Assembly: GCF_900142725.1 (NCBI RefSeq)
Contig: NZ_FRBW01000002.1
Coordinates: 372,001 to 436,000 of the forward strand
Source of the DNA: Roseibium suaedae
GTDB taxonomy: Bacteria; Pseudomonadota; Alphaproteobacteria; Rhizobiales; Stappiaceae
Direction: 5' to 3'
DNA length: 64,000 nucleotides
Positions 7,833-17,261 of this stretch are shown piece by piece; within the stretch, counting starts at the first letter, position 1; each line of letters begins with the position of its first letter. The notes under the pieces were generated by a model. It was not told the DNA's origin. It made no database searches and saw only the letters and a program-made list of their open reading frames with translations. The position numbers and the translations under genes were made by a program.

Positions 7833-7942
7833 CCTGCTCAAGGCGGCCTTTGTGTTGAAGCGGCGGGGGCAGCTCCAGATACAGGATCAGCTTTTGAAAG
7901 TCCTCCGTCCTGACAGAAGGCGCGATCCACCGGGAAGCGCCT

Positions 7943-9553
7943 TCAGGAGGACAGGATCTCCTGCAGACGCAGGATCAGCAAATCGACCTCCGGCCTGGAT
8001 GGGAGGGCCTCCAGCCGGTTGATGTAATCGATTGCCAGCTTCTGGATTTCCCGTTTGGTCATTGGCGGATGTTCCAGCAGTTTTTCCAGACCTCCGATGA
8101 AATTGCCAGTGGCCGCATCCTCATAGCGGATGTTTCTGGCTGCCCGTGCATAGGCATGTTCCACATCATCGAATTGGATATAGACCTTGAGCTGCCGACC
8201 CGGCTCAAGGTTGTCGAACAGCTTGAAGAAGCTGACATTGACCCGGGCCGGGCAAAGCAGAAGATTGTAGAGCTCATCATCCCCGCCCTTGATCGAGGCA
8301 ATCACATGCGACAGATGATGCCCTTCCGGAGGAACGATCCCTTGTGACAGCGCCCGCTCGGGAAGGTCTGTCACATTTCGTCCCTTGGTGTTCTTGAACA
8401 GGGTAGCTTCGATCTCCTGCAGGACGGTCCCGTCTTCATTGACAATGAAACGCGTCTTTGCCCCAACATGCTTTTGACCAACGCGATCGACCGGCGTCGC
8501 AAAAAACTCCATGAGCTGTTTGGCGAGCCTGTTGCGCTTGGCCAGACTGAGAGCCGCTTTTTTTGCCGCTTTCTTGGATGCAGAGGCCACCTGGAATTCG
8601 CTGTTCAACGTCAGCTGCTGTGACACAAACTCGATAAAATGTGCCGCCTCGGCCTGCAGTTTCTTGGACGCGGACTGTGCCTGGACGAAGGCATTGGCGA
8701 AAATCACCTCCGTCCCCGACATAAACCGGCCGATGTGCTTCTCGACGATCTCCCTCATGAACTTGAGCAGGGCCGGAACCAATTCGGCCACGCCCCTTCC
8801 CAGAAACCGGACCGCGGCCGCAGAAGCGGCCTTCAGCAGGATCGGTTTCAGAAGCACTGCCACCTTCCCGACCGGCACAATGGTCAGGACCACATCGAGG
8901 CTCGAGCCGGGGACAAAGATGTCTCCAATGCTTTGCAAGACAGTGGCCGTCAAAACCATCCCCGGCAGGTTGGTTTCAATCAGCGCATTCGAGACGCGCT
9001 CAATCAGCTCCTTGGCGATCAGGAGGACCTCGTCCAGATAGGAACGCAGGACGTCCTGCCCGACAATGAGGGGGGCGGCGCCCGGGATCGAGGTTGCCGC
9101 AAACAGGCGCAAGCCTCCCCCGACCGTGGTGGGATCAAAGGTCTCGGCGATCTCGCCAAGCACGGTCTTGTCGCCCTTCAGCCTTCGCTTGATCCGGAGC
9201 TCCAGTGGCCCCTTTCCACTCAGGGAACCAAGGCGCGCCAGTGCCAGCTGATCGGTCTTCTGCAAGGAGGCGACGATCTTCTCCCGAAAGGCCTCCTCGC
9301 CCCCAGCCGCCTCGACAGCGGCCTGAAACTCGGCAACGGAAACCTGCTCCGGATCCAGGAGCCTGTCGACAACCCGGAAAATCCGGGTGCTGTCACCCGA
9401 GCGCAAAGCCTGAGCCAGATCCCGCTCCAGTGCCTCGCCTGCCGACAGAGCAGGAGACGTGTTGGAAGACGGGTCCGGCAATCCCGCCGCCTGTGCCGGT
9501 GCGGTGACCATGTTCCGGACCACACCGCCGAGGAAAGCATCGACGTCACTCAT
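7943..9553 (-). CDS. Protein of unknown function with a C-terminal nuclease-like (GHH) domain; candidate toxin or effector
   Basis: A 536-aa protein with no signal peptide. Residues 1-140 are acidic and helical (ALERDLAQALRSGD...). Residues 150-260 are rich in Gly, Ala, Val and Ile and could insert in or cross a membrane. Residues 290-350 are Ala/Lys-rich helix. The C-terminal third carries PPEGHHLSHVIASIKGG (His412, His413, His416), then YNLLLCPARVN (Asn430, Asn439) and a strand-rich end. This order, GH(H) then NL then N, resembles DNA/RNA non-specific endonucleases used as toxin tips. The gene begins 12 bp after its large partner. No immunity-like gene lies on its 3' side. Nuclease activity is inference. 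Confidence 0.5.
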   Translation of the reverse strand: MSDVDAFLGGVVRNMVTAPAQAAGLPDPSSNTSPALSAGEALERDLAQALRSGDSTRIFRVVDRLLDPEQVSVAEFQAAVEAAGGEEAFREKIVASLQKTDQLALARLGSLSGKGPLELRIKRRLKGDKTVLGEIAETFDPTTVGGGLRLFAATSIPGAAPLIVGQDVLRSYLDEVLLIAKELIERVSNALIETNLPGMVLTATVLQSIGDIFVPGSSLDVVLTIVPVGKVAVLLKPILLKAASAAAVRFLGRGVAELVPALLKFMREIVEKHIGRFMSGTEVIFANAFVQAQSASKKLQAEAAHFIEFVSQQLTLNSEFQVASASKKAAKKAALSLAKRNRLAKQLMEFFATPVDRVGQKHVGAKTRFIVNEDGTVLQEIEATLFKNTKGRNVTDLPERALSQGIVPPEGHHLSHVIASIKGGDDELYNLLLCPARVNVSFFKLFDNLEPGRQLKVYIQFDDVEHAYARAARNIRYEDAATGNFIGGLEKLLEHPPMTKREIQKLAIDYINRLEALPSRPEVDLLILRLQEILSS

Positions 9554-9565
9554 CGTTGAAATGCC

Positions 9566-12325
9566 TCAAGGGTTGGCGGGGGTCGTTGTTCCAGGCGCAG
9601 GCGTGGGCGTGTCGGCAACCGAGGTGGTCAGGCCAATCTTCTCGACACCGTCAAAAGGCGTCGGATCTGCAAAGAGCCGCGCATTGAGCCGCTCCTGAAG
9701 CCGACGGGTTTCAAGTGCGGCCTGCGCCACCTCCTCCTTTTTCAGGGCCATGTCCTGGTCCCGGTGGAAAGCGACGAACGCGTCACTGGCCGGGCATTGA
9801 CCAAGTTCCGGTTCCACAAGAATACCCCGTGATGGCATGGTGATGTCCGATTTCAAGGCGGTGGTCTTGATCAGATTGGCAAGGCCGCTCGCCTTCAACG
9901 CAGCAATGAGATCGATGCCAGACAGCTTGATCCAGTTGTCCGAGTGAAGCCGAAAAGCAGCCCGGTGACCGCTGAACCCGACAATGCGCGGTTCCACAAT
10001 CCCGGGAGGAACTGCGAAATCGTCCTGTAGAATACGATCGAGATCCGCCGAAGGGATCGCCGAAAGGGTAATCTGGGCATAGTGAGAGATGTTCTCGTTG
10101 ATGTGGCACAAAAGCCGGTCCAGCTCGACACCGGCTTCCGCCAATTGCCGGCGCTCCTGCTTGGCAACGATCTGTTCCTCCCGGAAGATCGCCAGAAGCG
10201 CCGGATCATCGGTTTCCGGGGCAACGGGCTCCGCAACGGCAGCTGCAAGCTGCCGGGTTTGTCCATTCAGCGAACCGATTGCCTGGCGCAGCCCGAGATC
10301 ATTCGGAATGAGATCGACACCTGGATCACCGGCCAGAATGGAGCCGATGACCACCGCAAACTGACCAATCGCCAGTACGGCTGCCGCCCCCAGCAAGACC
10401 ACGCCGACCACATTGCTGATCGTGACGACCGCCCCGACGAGAGCAATGACCGCAACCGCTCCTGCAAAGACGCTGACGGAGAGAATGCCCGCCAGAATGC
10501 CGAGACCGATTTCCACTCGGCGGAAAAGCTCGTTCACGTCCCCAAGCGTTGTCTGGAAACTGGTCGCCGCCTCCAGGATCGCCGCAACTTTCGCTGGTCC
10601 ATCCGTAGATGGAAGGTTGTCAAGCGAGCCTGCGAGCTGGGACAGGGCCGCTTCCAGTTCAGGTGCGGCAATCCTTGCAACGCGCCACCAGATTGCGCTG
10701 CCAAGTCCAAGAGGAACCGTGGCCAGAGTGGTCACCTGACCAGATGCGACGAAAGGCGAGAGGGACGTGATCCACTCGATCCCTTCTCCGATCACGGCTC
10801 CGACCTCTGCAACCGCCTTTCCGGCAGCCTCAACGGCGTCTGCAGCAAAATCAACGCCGCTTTCGACAGTCTTTGCCGCCGCTGTGCCGAGATCCCCCAG
10901 CCCCTTGAGCAGGTCATCGACCGCCGCCTCGATTGGAGCCGTTGCTGACGCGGCATTGGCAGCCACGGTCACATTGGCATTGGCAAGCTTCTGGTATAGC
11001 GAAACGATTTTCTGCATTGCAGCCAACACAGCGTTTGCCTGCGCCTTGATGACCGGATCATCCAGATCTCCCAAGGCTTCGCCAAGCCTCTCGCGGGACA
11101 GGACAAGACGGGCAGCCTCAAACCCTGCATAGTAGGTCTCGCAAGGCAGGTATTTCTTCAACAGACACTCATGACACAACAGCCAAGCGGCATCCGGCAC
11201 CGGATAGGCAAGCGGCAGAAGCAGAAGGGGCGTCACCTGCTCGACCTTTGTGGTTACTTCATACTGCTCGCTCACCTCATAGAAATGATAGGTGAGCGTG
11301 TTGCACTTGTTCGGATTGACGATCACCTGCCTCTCAATTGCCTCAAGACCGCTCTCCTCCGCCGTCTCGACCGCACTGGAAAACCGCTTGCGCAAGGCTT
11401 CGCTGGTCTTGTTGGTTAACTGATGCACCTGTTCAGAGGTGTCGGTTACGATCTGCTGGATCGAGCCGGAGGTTTGCGACGTGGTATTGGCGTTCGCGCC
11501 AATGGTTGCTCCGGGAAGCGGAATGCTGCCATTTGCCCCGACCGACGCCGTAATGGACTGGTTGAGTTGGGCTGACAGCTGCTTGCTCACCGCATGGGAC
11601 CACTTCTCATCGCCGATGATCTCGTTCGAGATGTCGTTCTCGACAGACGTGTTCTCCGTCCGCCGTTCCTTCCGCGTCTCCCAGGTCTTGATGGAAATCT
11701 CGGTGCGGCCATCCGCAGTCAGCGGAATGGAACGGATCAGACGGCCACGGCCATAGCCCTTCACCTGCCAGTCCTGGCGATATGTCACCTCGACACCGAG
11801 GCCCGGGCTGATGGCATCGCTCACGGAAAGGGTGGGCAGCAGGGACGCCAGCCGTTCCATGAGGTCGAGGGCATTCACAAGAGGCCGGACAGGCGGAGCA
11901 ATGATCTGATTGCTGCCAAGAGCGACTGCGGCCCCGCTTCGCGCAGATCCCGCAGAGCTGTTCCGCGCCTTCATCTCTTTCAACAGCAGGTCGATCTGCT
12001 GGCGGTTCGGCAGGCGTCCTGCGGTGAGGTTCTGCCGTGACCGCAGCAGCTCAGAAGCCAGCTTCCCAAGATCGAGCCCCTCCCCCACTACCGCCTTGTC
12101 GCGGATAACACCAAAGGGCCTCACCAGATCGACAATCCGCTCTGCTTTGAGATCAAGGGCGACGGAAATATCCCGGGAGCGGATCAGGACAGGCTCCTGC
12201 CGGACCTTGCCTTTCGGACGGCGGTACAACGGCACGATCTGGCTCAGGAACGTCGTATCGACACTCGGGGCCTGCGGGGTTGGAGAACAAATGGAAGCAA
12301 CAGACGGCGACTGCGAATTTGGCAT
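9566..12325 (-). CDS. Large protein of unknown function, partner of the nuclease-like gene
   Basis: About 919 aa from the ATG preceded by GAGG; an upstream TTG would add eight residues. No signal peptide is seen. Visible parts are: a proline-rich N-terminus; a strand segment GYGRGRLIRSIPLTADGRTE (near 190-210); a polar helical stretch to about 330 rich in Ser, Thr, Asn and Gln; LTYHFYEVSEQYEVTT followed by a cysteine group (LLCHECLLKKYLPC, Cys384, Cys387, Cys395); an Ala-rich region; a strongly hydrophobic block near 604-666 that could form two or three membrane helices; and a Pro/Thr-rich tail. No family is recognised. A role as carrier, chaperone or pore for the following nuclease-like protein is speculation based on the 12-bp spacing. 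Confidence 0.6.
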   Translation of the reverse strand: MPNSQSPSVASICSPTPQAPSVDTTFLSQIVPLYRRPKGKVRQEPVLIRSRDISVALDLKAERIVDLVRPFGVIRDKAVVGEGLDLGKLASELLRSRQNLTAGRLPNRQQIDLLLKEMKARNSSAGSARSGAAVALGSNQIIAPPVRPLVNALDLMERLASLLPTLSVSDAISPGLGVEVTYRQDWQVKGYGRGRLIRSIPLTADGRTEISIKTWETRKERRTENTSVENDISNEIIGDEKWSHAVSKQLSAQLNQSITASVGANGSIPLPGATIGANANTTSQTSGSIQQIVTDTSEQVHQLTNKTSEALRKRFSSAVETAEESGLEAIERQVIVNPNKCNTLTYHFYEVSEQYEVTTKVEQVTPLLLLPLAYPVPDAAWLLCHECLLKKYLPCETYYAGFEAARLVLSRERLGEALGDLDDPVIKAQANAVLAAMQKIVSLYQKLANANVTVAANAASATAPIEAAVDDLLKGLGDLGTAAAKTVESGVDFAADAVEAAGKAVAEVGAVIGEGIEWITSLSPFVASGQVTTLATVPLGLGSAIWWRVARIAAPELEAALSQLAGSLDNLPSTDGPAKVAAILEAATSFQTTLGDVNELFRRVEIGLGILAGILSVSVFAGAVAVIALVGAVVTISNVVGVVLLGAAAVLAIGQFAVVIGSILAGDPGVDLIPNDLGLRQAIGSLNGQTRQLAAAVAEPVAPETDDPALLAIFREEQIVAKQERRQLAEAGVELDRLLCHINENISHYAQITLSAIPSADLDRILQDDFAVPPGIVEPRIVGFSGHRAAFRLHSDNWIKLSGIDLIAALKASGLANLIKTTALKSDITMPSRGILVEPELGQCPASDAFVAFHRDQDMALKKEEVAQAALETRRLQERLNARLFADPTPFDGVEKIGLTTSVADTPTPAPGTTTPANP

Positions 12326-13015
12326 GGGACCTCGCAATGAATGAAACAACCGCCACCAGGAATGTTAAGAAAAATGCAAACCACTGCGCCTATCAGGCAA
12401 AAATAAACAGACCTAGCGTTACGGAAGTTGTGAGTGAATCCAAAAATAAATTCAAGTTTATTAGTGATATGAAACAACAACCGACGCTCAACTTAGTATT
12501 GCCACTTCACATATTTGACAGTTTTTGCATTTCGACCCAGCACCAATTTTCGGCTGATTGGCACATCGCGCTCTAGAAAAATCCCCACAACCCGTCTGCC
12601 CAGAGCTCAGATCAAGCCCCCAAAACTGACGATCGCAGGCCGCTCTCCTCTGTGAATTTTGGGCTTCCACCGAAGCCGAAGCGGATTTGCGAGCAGTCTC
12701 GACCTCTGATGGCAGCTTCCATGCAGTTCCTCGCCCCCAAGACCCTGGAGGCCTTCAAAGCTTGCAGGCAGACGGATGGAGCTTCATGTTTTCAACAGCT
12801 TGCAGGCCAGCGCATGGGAAATATGTCACAGAAGCAGGCAAAGCGCAGAAACTGCCCCAGCGTCCAAAAGGAGTGGAATTGGCAGGACGCATTTTCGCCA
12901 TTTTTATTTCTTGAATTTAAAACTCAGATTTAATAACGCAGCACCACCAGCGGCCCTCCCGCCGCTCTCCTGCGCCAGCCGTAGCCCTGACGGGCCGCCA
13001 GCGCCTATAGCCGAA
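12326..13015. other. Long AT-richer intergenic region between the unknown pair and the TonB-dependent receptor
   Basis: About 690 bp with divergent genes on both sides, so it must hold both promoters. The part from 12350 to 12560 is clearly richer in A and T than its surroundings. I see no TGA-N9-TCA iron box, no TTAA-N7-TTAA box and no convincing small gene. Open frames here lack ribosome sites and family features. Confidence 0.5.
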
Positions 13016-15583
13016 ATGGTGGTAGCCTTGACCAGATCTTCAAGACAGGCGTTGCTTGGCAGCGCTGCTCTTCTTTGCCTCATGACACCCGTCGCCCATG
13101 CCCAGGATGCACAAAAGCTACAGGCTGCTTCGGACACGGCGACCGAACAGACCACCACCGGACCAACGATCCTGGACATGCTGAATGTCAGCCTGACCTC
13201 GATCCTGGGCGGCACCTCCAGCGCGGATACGGGCACAACAGTTCTGGGTGAAACCGAATTCGGCCTGCGCACAAGCGGAAATTCCGATGCCAACAGCTTC
13301 CTGCGAGCCTTGCCGAATGTGCAATATCAGGACGATACGGACACAGATGCCGGCGAGACGACCCAGAGCGCCATCGATACGCGCCCTCTGGAAGTCTCCA
13401 TTTCCGGTGGCCGGGTCTATGACAACCTGTTCCTGGTCAATGGCCTGAATGTCACGACCACCACCGGAACGCAGGAGTTCACCACCGACACGTTTGATGA
13501 CGGTACGGCGGTCCTGAACGCGGAATCCATCTTCGGCCTGCACTCCCAGTCGATCTTCGTTCCCTCGGAATTCGTGGATTCAGCCACTGTCATCGACAGC
13601 AACGCCTCGGCCAAATATGGCAACTTCCAGGGCGGTGTCGTGTCCTATGACCTGCAGCAGCCCAATACCGAGCGCTATTCAGGCTCCGCCTCCTTCTCCG
13701 TGCAGACCGACAAGCTGGTGAATTACAATCTGGCAACTCCGGACGGGGAAAACCCGGAAGGGGTTTCGCCCCCGGAGTTCACCAAGCTCAAGTCGGCCTT
13801 CTCCTTCACCGGGCCGATCAACGAGACCTTTGCATTCCTTGCCCAGTACAGCCGGGTCGACGCCTTCACCCACAAGCGCAAGGACGCCGCCATGCTTGGC
13901 GAGAAGGTGGACGAAAGCTCGCTCAACCAGTTCTTCCGCCTGCAGCTCGACGCCAACACCGAAATCGGCAAGTTTTCGCTCGAAGGCATGATGACCGACT
14001 ATTCCCAGACCTTCTCGCCCACCCGGTGGAAGGATCTGACCCTTGACGTGAAAACCCAGACAGAAGTCCTCCGCCTGAAGCATGAATATGACTTCGGCAC
14101 GGTGTCGCCCTTCTTCGGCACTATCAACAGCCTGTCCCTGGAAAGCTCCGCCAGCCTGAAGATCAACGACACGAAAAACGAGACCGGTGAGGATGTTGGC
14201 TATGCCTGGCGGCCCGGCAGCTCCAACGAGAGCTGGTGCCTCAAGATCAGCAACAGCACCCGATGCTATGAAGGCAGCAATGTCGGCGACAAGGAACAGG
14301 GCCAGACGGACCTGACCCTGGCGCAGGAACTCTCTGGCGAGATCTGGGCTGGAACGTTCCTTGCTGGCTATGACTACAGCTACACCGATGCGAACCGCTC
14401 GCGCCTCAGGGATGTGACCTATTACACGGCAACCACCGCCAGCACATCGACCACCTGCGAGACGTCGGAAGCCTGTATCGACGGGGAACAATACGCCATC
14501 AGCAAGGCGCTCTATCCCGCCTATGACGTCAACGCCCATCTGAACAGCATCAACGCCTATCTTGAGATGGACCAGACCATCGGCATCGTCACGGTGCGTC
14601 CGGGCCTGCGCCTGCAGTGGGATGACTATCAGCGGAACTTCAACCTTGCCCCGCGCCTTGCGGCCACCGTCAAGCCGTTCGAGTGGCTGGAAGTGACCGG
14701 CGGGTTCAACCGCTACTACAGCGCCTCAAGCCTTGCCTATGCGATCCGTGACGGCGTCCCGCGCACGGAAATCTACACCCGCAAGGGGCCGACCGTCACA
14801 GACGGCTGGACCGCCGGCAACTCGACCATCTGGGACATGAATGCCTCTGGTCTCGACACCCCCTATTCCGACGAGTTCACCGGCGGGCTGAAGGTCAACG
14901 AGCCGCTGCTCGGCGGCGAACTGCGCGTGCGCTATCTAAACCGCAAGGGCCGCGACCAGTATGCATCCGAATCCGCAGGATCCAACACCCGCGTGCTCAC
15001 CAACAGCGCCAGCAGCTCCTATCAGTCTGCCAGCGTAGAATATGCCAAGCAGTGGTCTCCGGAGGGCATCAAGTTCCTCGATCATCTCGGGCTGACGGGA
15101 TCGCTGACCTGGGCCAAGCAGGATACCACCGCCACCGCCTATGACATCGACGCCGATGATGCGGATGATGAACTCTACTACAACGGCACGATCTATACGC
15201 AGGGCAGCTTCCGGGCAGTGACTGGCAACATGGACATTCCGCTCCGGGCCCAGCTGTCGCTTGGCTCAAGCTGGATGGAAGGCCGTCTTCTTCTGGGCGC
15301 AACGGCCAACTACAACTTCTCCTATGAAGGCGTCACTCAGGACGGCTCGATCACGATCGATTCCCAGAGCTACGATTTCTACCGCGACAAGACCTTCTCC
15401 CCGACACTGACGGTCGACCTCAACGCAAGCTTCGAGGTTGCACGCTTCGAGAACGACCGGGCCATCACCCTGACGGCAGATGTCGGAAACGTCTTCAATT
15501 CGCTGGGCAACGCCTCGGCGGGCGACGACAATCCCTTCGTCAAGGGCCGCAGCTTCTGGCTCGGCATGAAGGCAACCTTCTGA
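13016..15583 (+). CDS. TonB-dependent outer-membrane receptor
   Basis: An 855-aa outer-membrane receptor, presumably for a ferric chelate. The ATG chosen (MVVALTRSSRQ) gives a clean signal peptide ending PVAHA-QD; the open frame upstream has no signal-like sequence. A plug domain follows (LRALPNVQYQDD, ISGGRVYDNLFLVNGLNV, SAKYGNFQGGVVSYDLQQPN), then about 600 residues of alternating strands rich in aromatic residues (LRLKHEYDFG, LRLQWDDYQRNFNLAPRLAA). It ends in GRSFWLGMKATF with the terminal Phe used for barrel assembly. The ribosome site is weak. The gene is separated from the importer operon by the unknown pair. The ligand is unknown. Confidence 0.88.
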   Translation: MVVALTRSSRQALLGSAALLCLMTPVAHAQDAQKLQAASDTATEQTTTGPTILDMLNVSLTSILGGTSSADTGTTVLGETEFGLRTSGNSDANSFLRALPNVQYQDDTDTDAGETTQSAIDTRPLEVSISGGRVYDNLFLVNGLNVTTTTGTQEFTTDTFDDGTAVLNAESIFGLHSQSIFVPSEFVDSATVIDSNASAKYGNFQGGVVSYDLQQPNTERYSGSASFSVQTDKLVNYNLATPDGENPEGVSPPEFTKLKSAFSFTGPINETFAFLAQYSRVDAFTHKRKDAAMLGEKVDESSLNQFFRLQLDANTEIGKFSLEGMMTDYSQTFSPTRWKDLTLDVKTQTEVLRLKHEYDFGTVSPFFGTINSLSLESSASLKINDTKNETGEDVGYAWRPGSSNESWCLKISNSTRCYEGSNVGDKEQGQTDLTLAQELSGEIWAGTFLAGYDYSYTDANRSRLRDVTYYTATTASTSTTCETSEACIDGEQYAISKALYPAYDVNAHLNSINAYLEMDQTIGIVTVRPGLRLQWDDYQRNFNLAPRLAATVKPFEWLEVTGGFNRYYSASSLAYAIRDGVPRTEIYTRKGPTVTDGWTAGNSTIWDMNASGLDTPYSDEFTGGLKVNEPLLGGELRVRYLNRKGRDQYASESAGSNTRVLTNSASSSYQSASVEYAKQWSPEGIKFLDHLGLTGSLTWAKQDTTATAYDIDADDADDELYYNGTIYTQGSFRAVTGNMDIPLRAQLSLGSSWMEGRLLLGATANYNFSYEGVTQDGSITIDSQSYDFYRDKTFSPTLTVDLNASFEVARFENDRAITLTADVGNVFNSLGNASAGDDNPFVKGRSFWLGMKATF

Positions 15584-15616
15584 TTAAGGTCCACCCACAT
15601 TTCTGACAACTAAGCA

Positions 15617-15654
15617 AAACGGCCCGCTCTGCATCTGACAGGCGGGCCGTTTTC
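15617..15654 (+). terminator. Rho-independent terminator after the TonB-dependent receptor
   Basis: AAAACGGCCCGC pairs with GCGGGCCGTTTT across a 14-nt loop. The right arm ends in a T-run, and the hairpin lies 35 bp past the receptor stop codon. Confidence 0.9.
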
Positions 15655-15791
15655 TCATTTCCGGTTCGCAACACGCATCTGGCGAACAGATCAGATGAAA
15701 TCGGGTCTTGGCGAACAAGGTCATTGTGCTGTTTATTGGCCCGCAGCACCACCGGAGCCAGATTGGCTCCGCAGCCGATCGGGAATTTCTC

Positions 15792-16592
15792 ATGAATCAG
15801 ATCGCTTCGGCCATGCAAAGCGGGAACAGTTTCCGCCGCCTTGCCTTCGTGGCCAGCGACACGCCGGAGGCCCAGGAGGCGAAACTGCGCCTGTCCGCAG
15901 CCTATGGCGATGCCCAGCCGGAAGAGGCCGATGCCATCATCGCACTTGGCGGGGATGGCCTCATGCTGCAGACCCTGCATGCCTTCCTGGGAACGGGAAA
16001 GCCGATTTATGGCATGAACCGCGGCTCCGTCGGTTTTCTGATGAACGAATACCGCGAGGATGGACTTATCGAGCGCCTTGCCCACGCGGATGCCACCAAG
16101 ATCCATCCCCTCACCATGACCGTCACCGGTCAGGATGGCCGCCAGCACACGGCCCGGGCGATCAACGAAGTTTCGCTTCTGCGGCAAACGTCCCAGGCAG
16201 CCCGCCTCCGCATATCCGTGGATGGCCGTGTCCGTCTGGAAGAGCTGATCTGCGACGGTTGCCTCGTGTCCACGCCCGCCGGCAGCACCGCCTACAATCT
16301 CTCGGCCCATGGACCGATCCTGCCGATCTACGCCCCCTTGCTGGCGCTCACGCCGATCAGTGCCTTCCGCCCGCGCCGCTGGCGGGGTGCCCTGCTGCCC
16401 AACCGGGCACGCGTGGACATCGACATACTCGATCCGGGCAAGCGTCCGGTCAGCGCATCGGCCGATCACAAGGAATTCCGCGATGTGGCTCAGGTCACGG
16501 TCCATGAGGATGCGGATCTGGACGGCTTGATCATGTTCGATTCCGACCATGGCTGGGACGAGCGCATTCTCACGGAAATGTTCCGTTACTGA
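15792..16592 (+). CDS. nadK: NAD kinase
   Basis: A 266-aa enzyme that phosphorylates NAD to NADP using ATP or polyphosphate. The ATG ([11 protein letters not shown]) gives the usual alphaproteobacterial length; an upstream TTG would add 28 residues. Motifs are [14 protein letters not shown] (GGDG, catalytic Asp), [21 protein letters not shown] (NE motif) and [19 protein letters not shown]. The gene stands alone after the receptor terminator, with the Hpt-domain gene about 100 bp downstream. Confidence 0.95.
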   Translation: MNQIASAMQSGNSFRRLAFVASDTPEAQEAKLRLSAAYGDAQPEEADAIIALGGDGLMLQTLHAFLGTGKPIYGMNRGSVGFLMNEYREDGLIERLAHADATKIHPLTMTVTGQDGRQHTARAINEVSLLRQTSQAARLRISVDGRVRLEELICDGCLVSTPAGSTAYNLSAHGPILPIYAPLLALTPISAFRPRRWRGALLPNRARVDIDILDPGKRPVSASADHKEFRDVAQVTVHEDADLDGLIMFDSDHGWDERILTEMFRY

Positions 16593-16695
16593 CCGGAAGA
16601 TTCCAGCTTCATTTGCTGTTAAAATCATCCCCTCATAATGACGCAGCGTGACCGGACCCTTCCGGGCGCGATGCAGCAGCCGGAAAGACCGCAGG

Positions 16696-17214
16696 ATGAG
16701 TTCCGACTTCACCGATGACGAGGCTTATGAAGTCGTCAAGCCGCCCAAGGACTTGCGCAAGAAGGTTCGCATCATGAGCCCGCGGGAAGCCAAGAACTTC
16801 GATCCGGTGAAGGCTGCTGAAACCGCTCTGGCGCGCCTGTCCCAGAATTTCGACGGCTGGATGGTCAACGGCTCGAAGGAGCTGCACGAGGCCTATGAGA
16901 ACCTGGCGGCCAACGGCATCAACGCCGAAACGGTCGGCCGACTCTATCAGGCAGCCCATAACATGAAGGGCCAGGCAGCCACCCTTGGCTATCCTCTGGT
17001 CGGGGATGTCGCAGGCAGCCTGTGCTATCTGATCGAGGAAGTCCCCTCACCTTCAGATCTGCCGAAGTCGCTGCTGGCTCAATATGTCGATGCGATCCGG
17101 GCAATGGTCAGCGAGAACGCCCGCGACCAGCAGAATGCGCTGGGAACCGCTCTTCTCGCAAAGCTGAATGAAGTCACCAACGATTATCTCAGCCAGGTGC
17201 GCACCATCGGCTGA
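16696..17214 (+). CDS. Histidine-phosphotransfer (Hpt) domain protein
   Basis: A 172-aa soluble protein. Residues 75-165 form an Hpt four-helix unit with the phospho-accepting motif AAHNMKGQAATLG; His88 is the predicted phosphoryl carrier between a hybrid kinase and a response regulator. The first 50 residues are charged and contain KPPKDLRKKVRIMSP. The ATG at 16696 was chosen because the 16 codons upstream encode only Arg/Ser/Cys-rich sequence unlike the protein. No kinase or regulator is adjacent, so its partners lie elsewhere. Confidence 0.8.
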   Translation: MSSDFTDDEAYEVVKPPKDLRKKVRIMSPREAKNFDPVKAAETALARLSQNFDGWMVNGSKELHEAYENLAANGINAETVGRLYQAAHNMKGQAATLGYPLVGDVAGSLCYLIEEVPSPSDLPKSLLAQYVDAIRAMVSENARDQQNALGTALLAKLNEVTNDYLSQVRTIG

Positions 17215-17261
17215 GCCTTCACCGAAAGCCGCCGGACAGACATCCTGAAAACAGAGCTTGA

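Noticed and set aside
10082-10948. Long plus-strand frame inside the large unknown gene
   Set aside because: Antisense shadow of a GC-rich gene, with no start signals. The minus-strand frame is longer and has a ribosome site.
12280-12576. A 98-codon plus-strand frame overlapping the start of the large unknown gene
   Set aside because: It overlaps the coding start on the other strand and has no homology-like pattern or ribosome site. It probably arises from AT-rich non-coding DNA.
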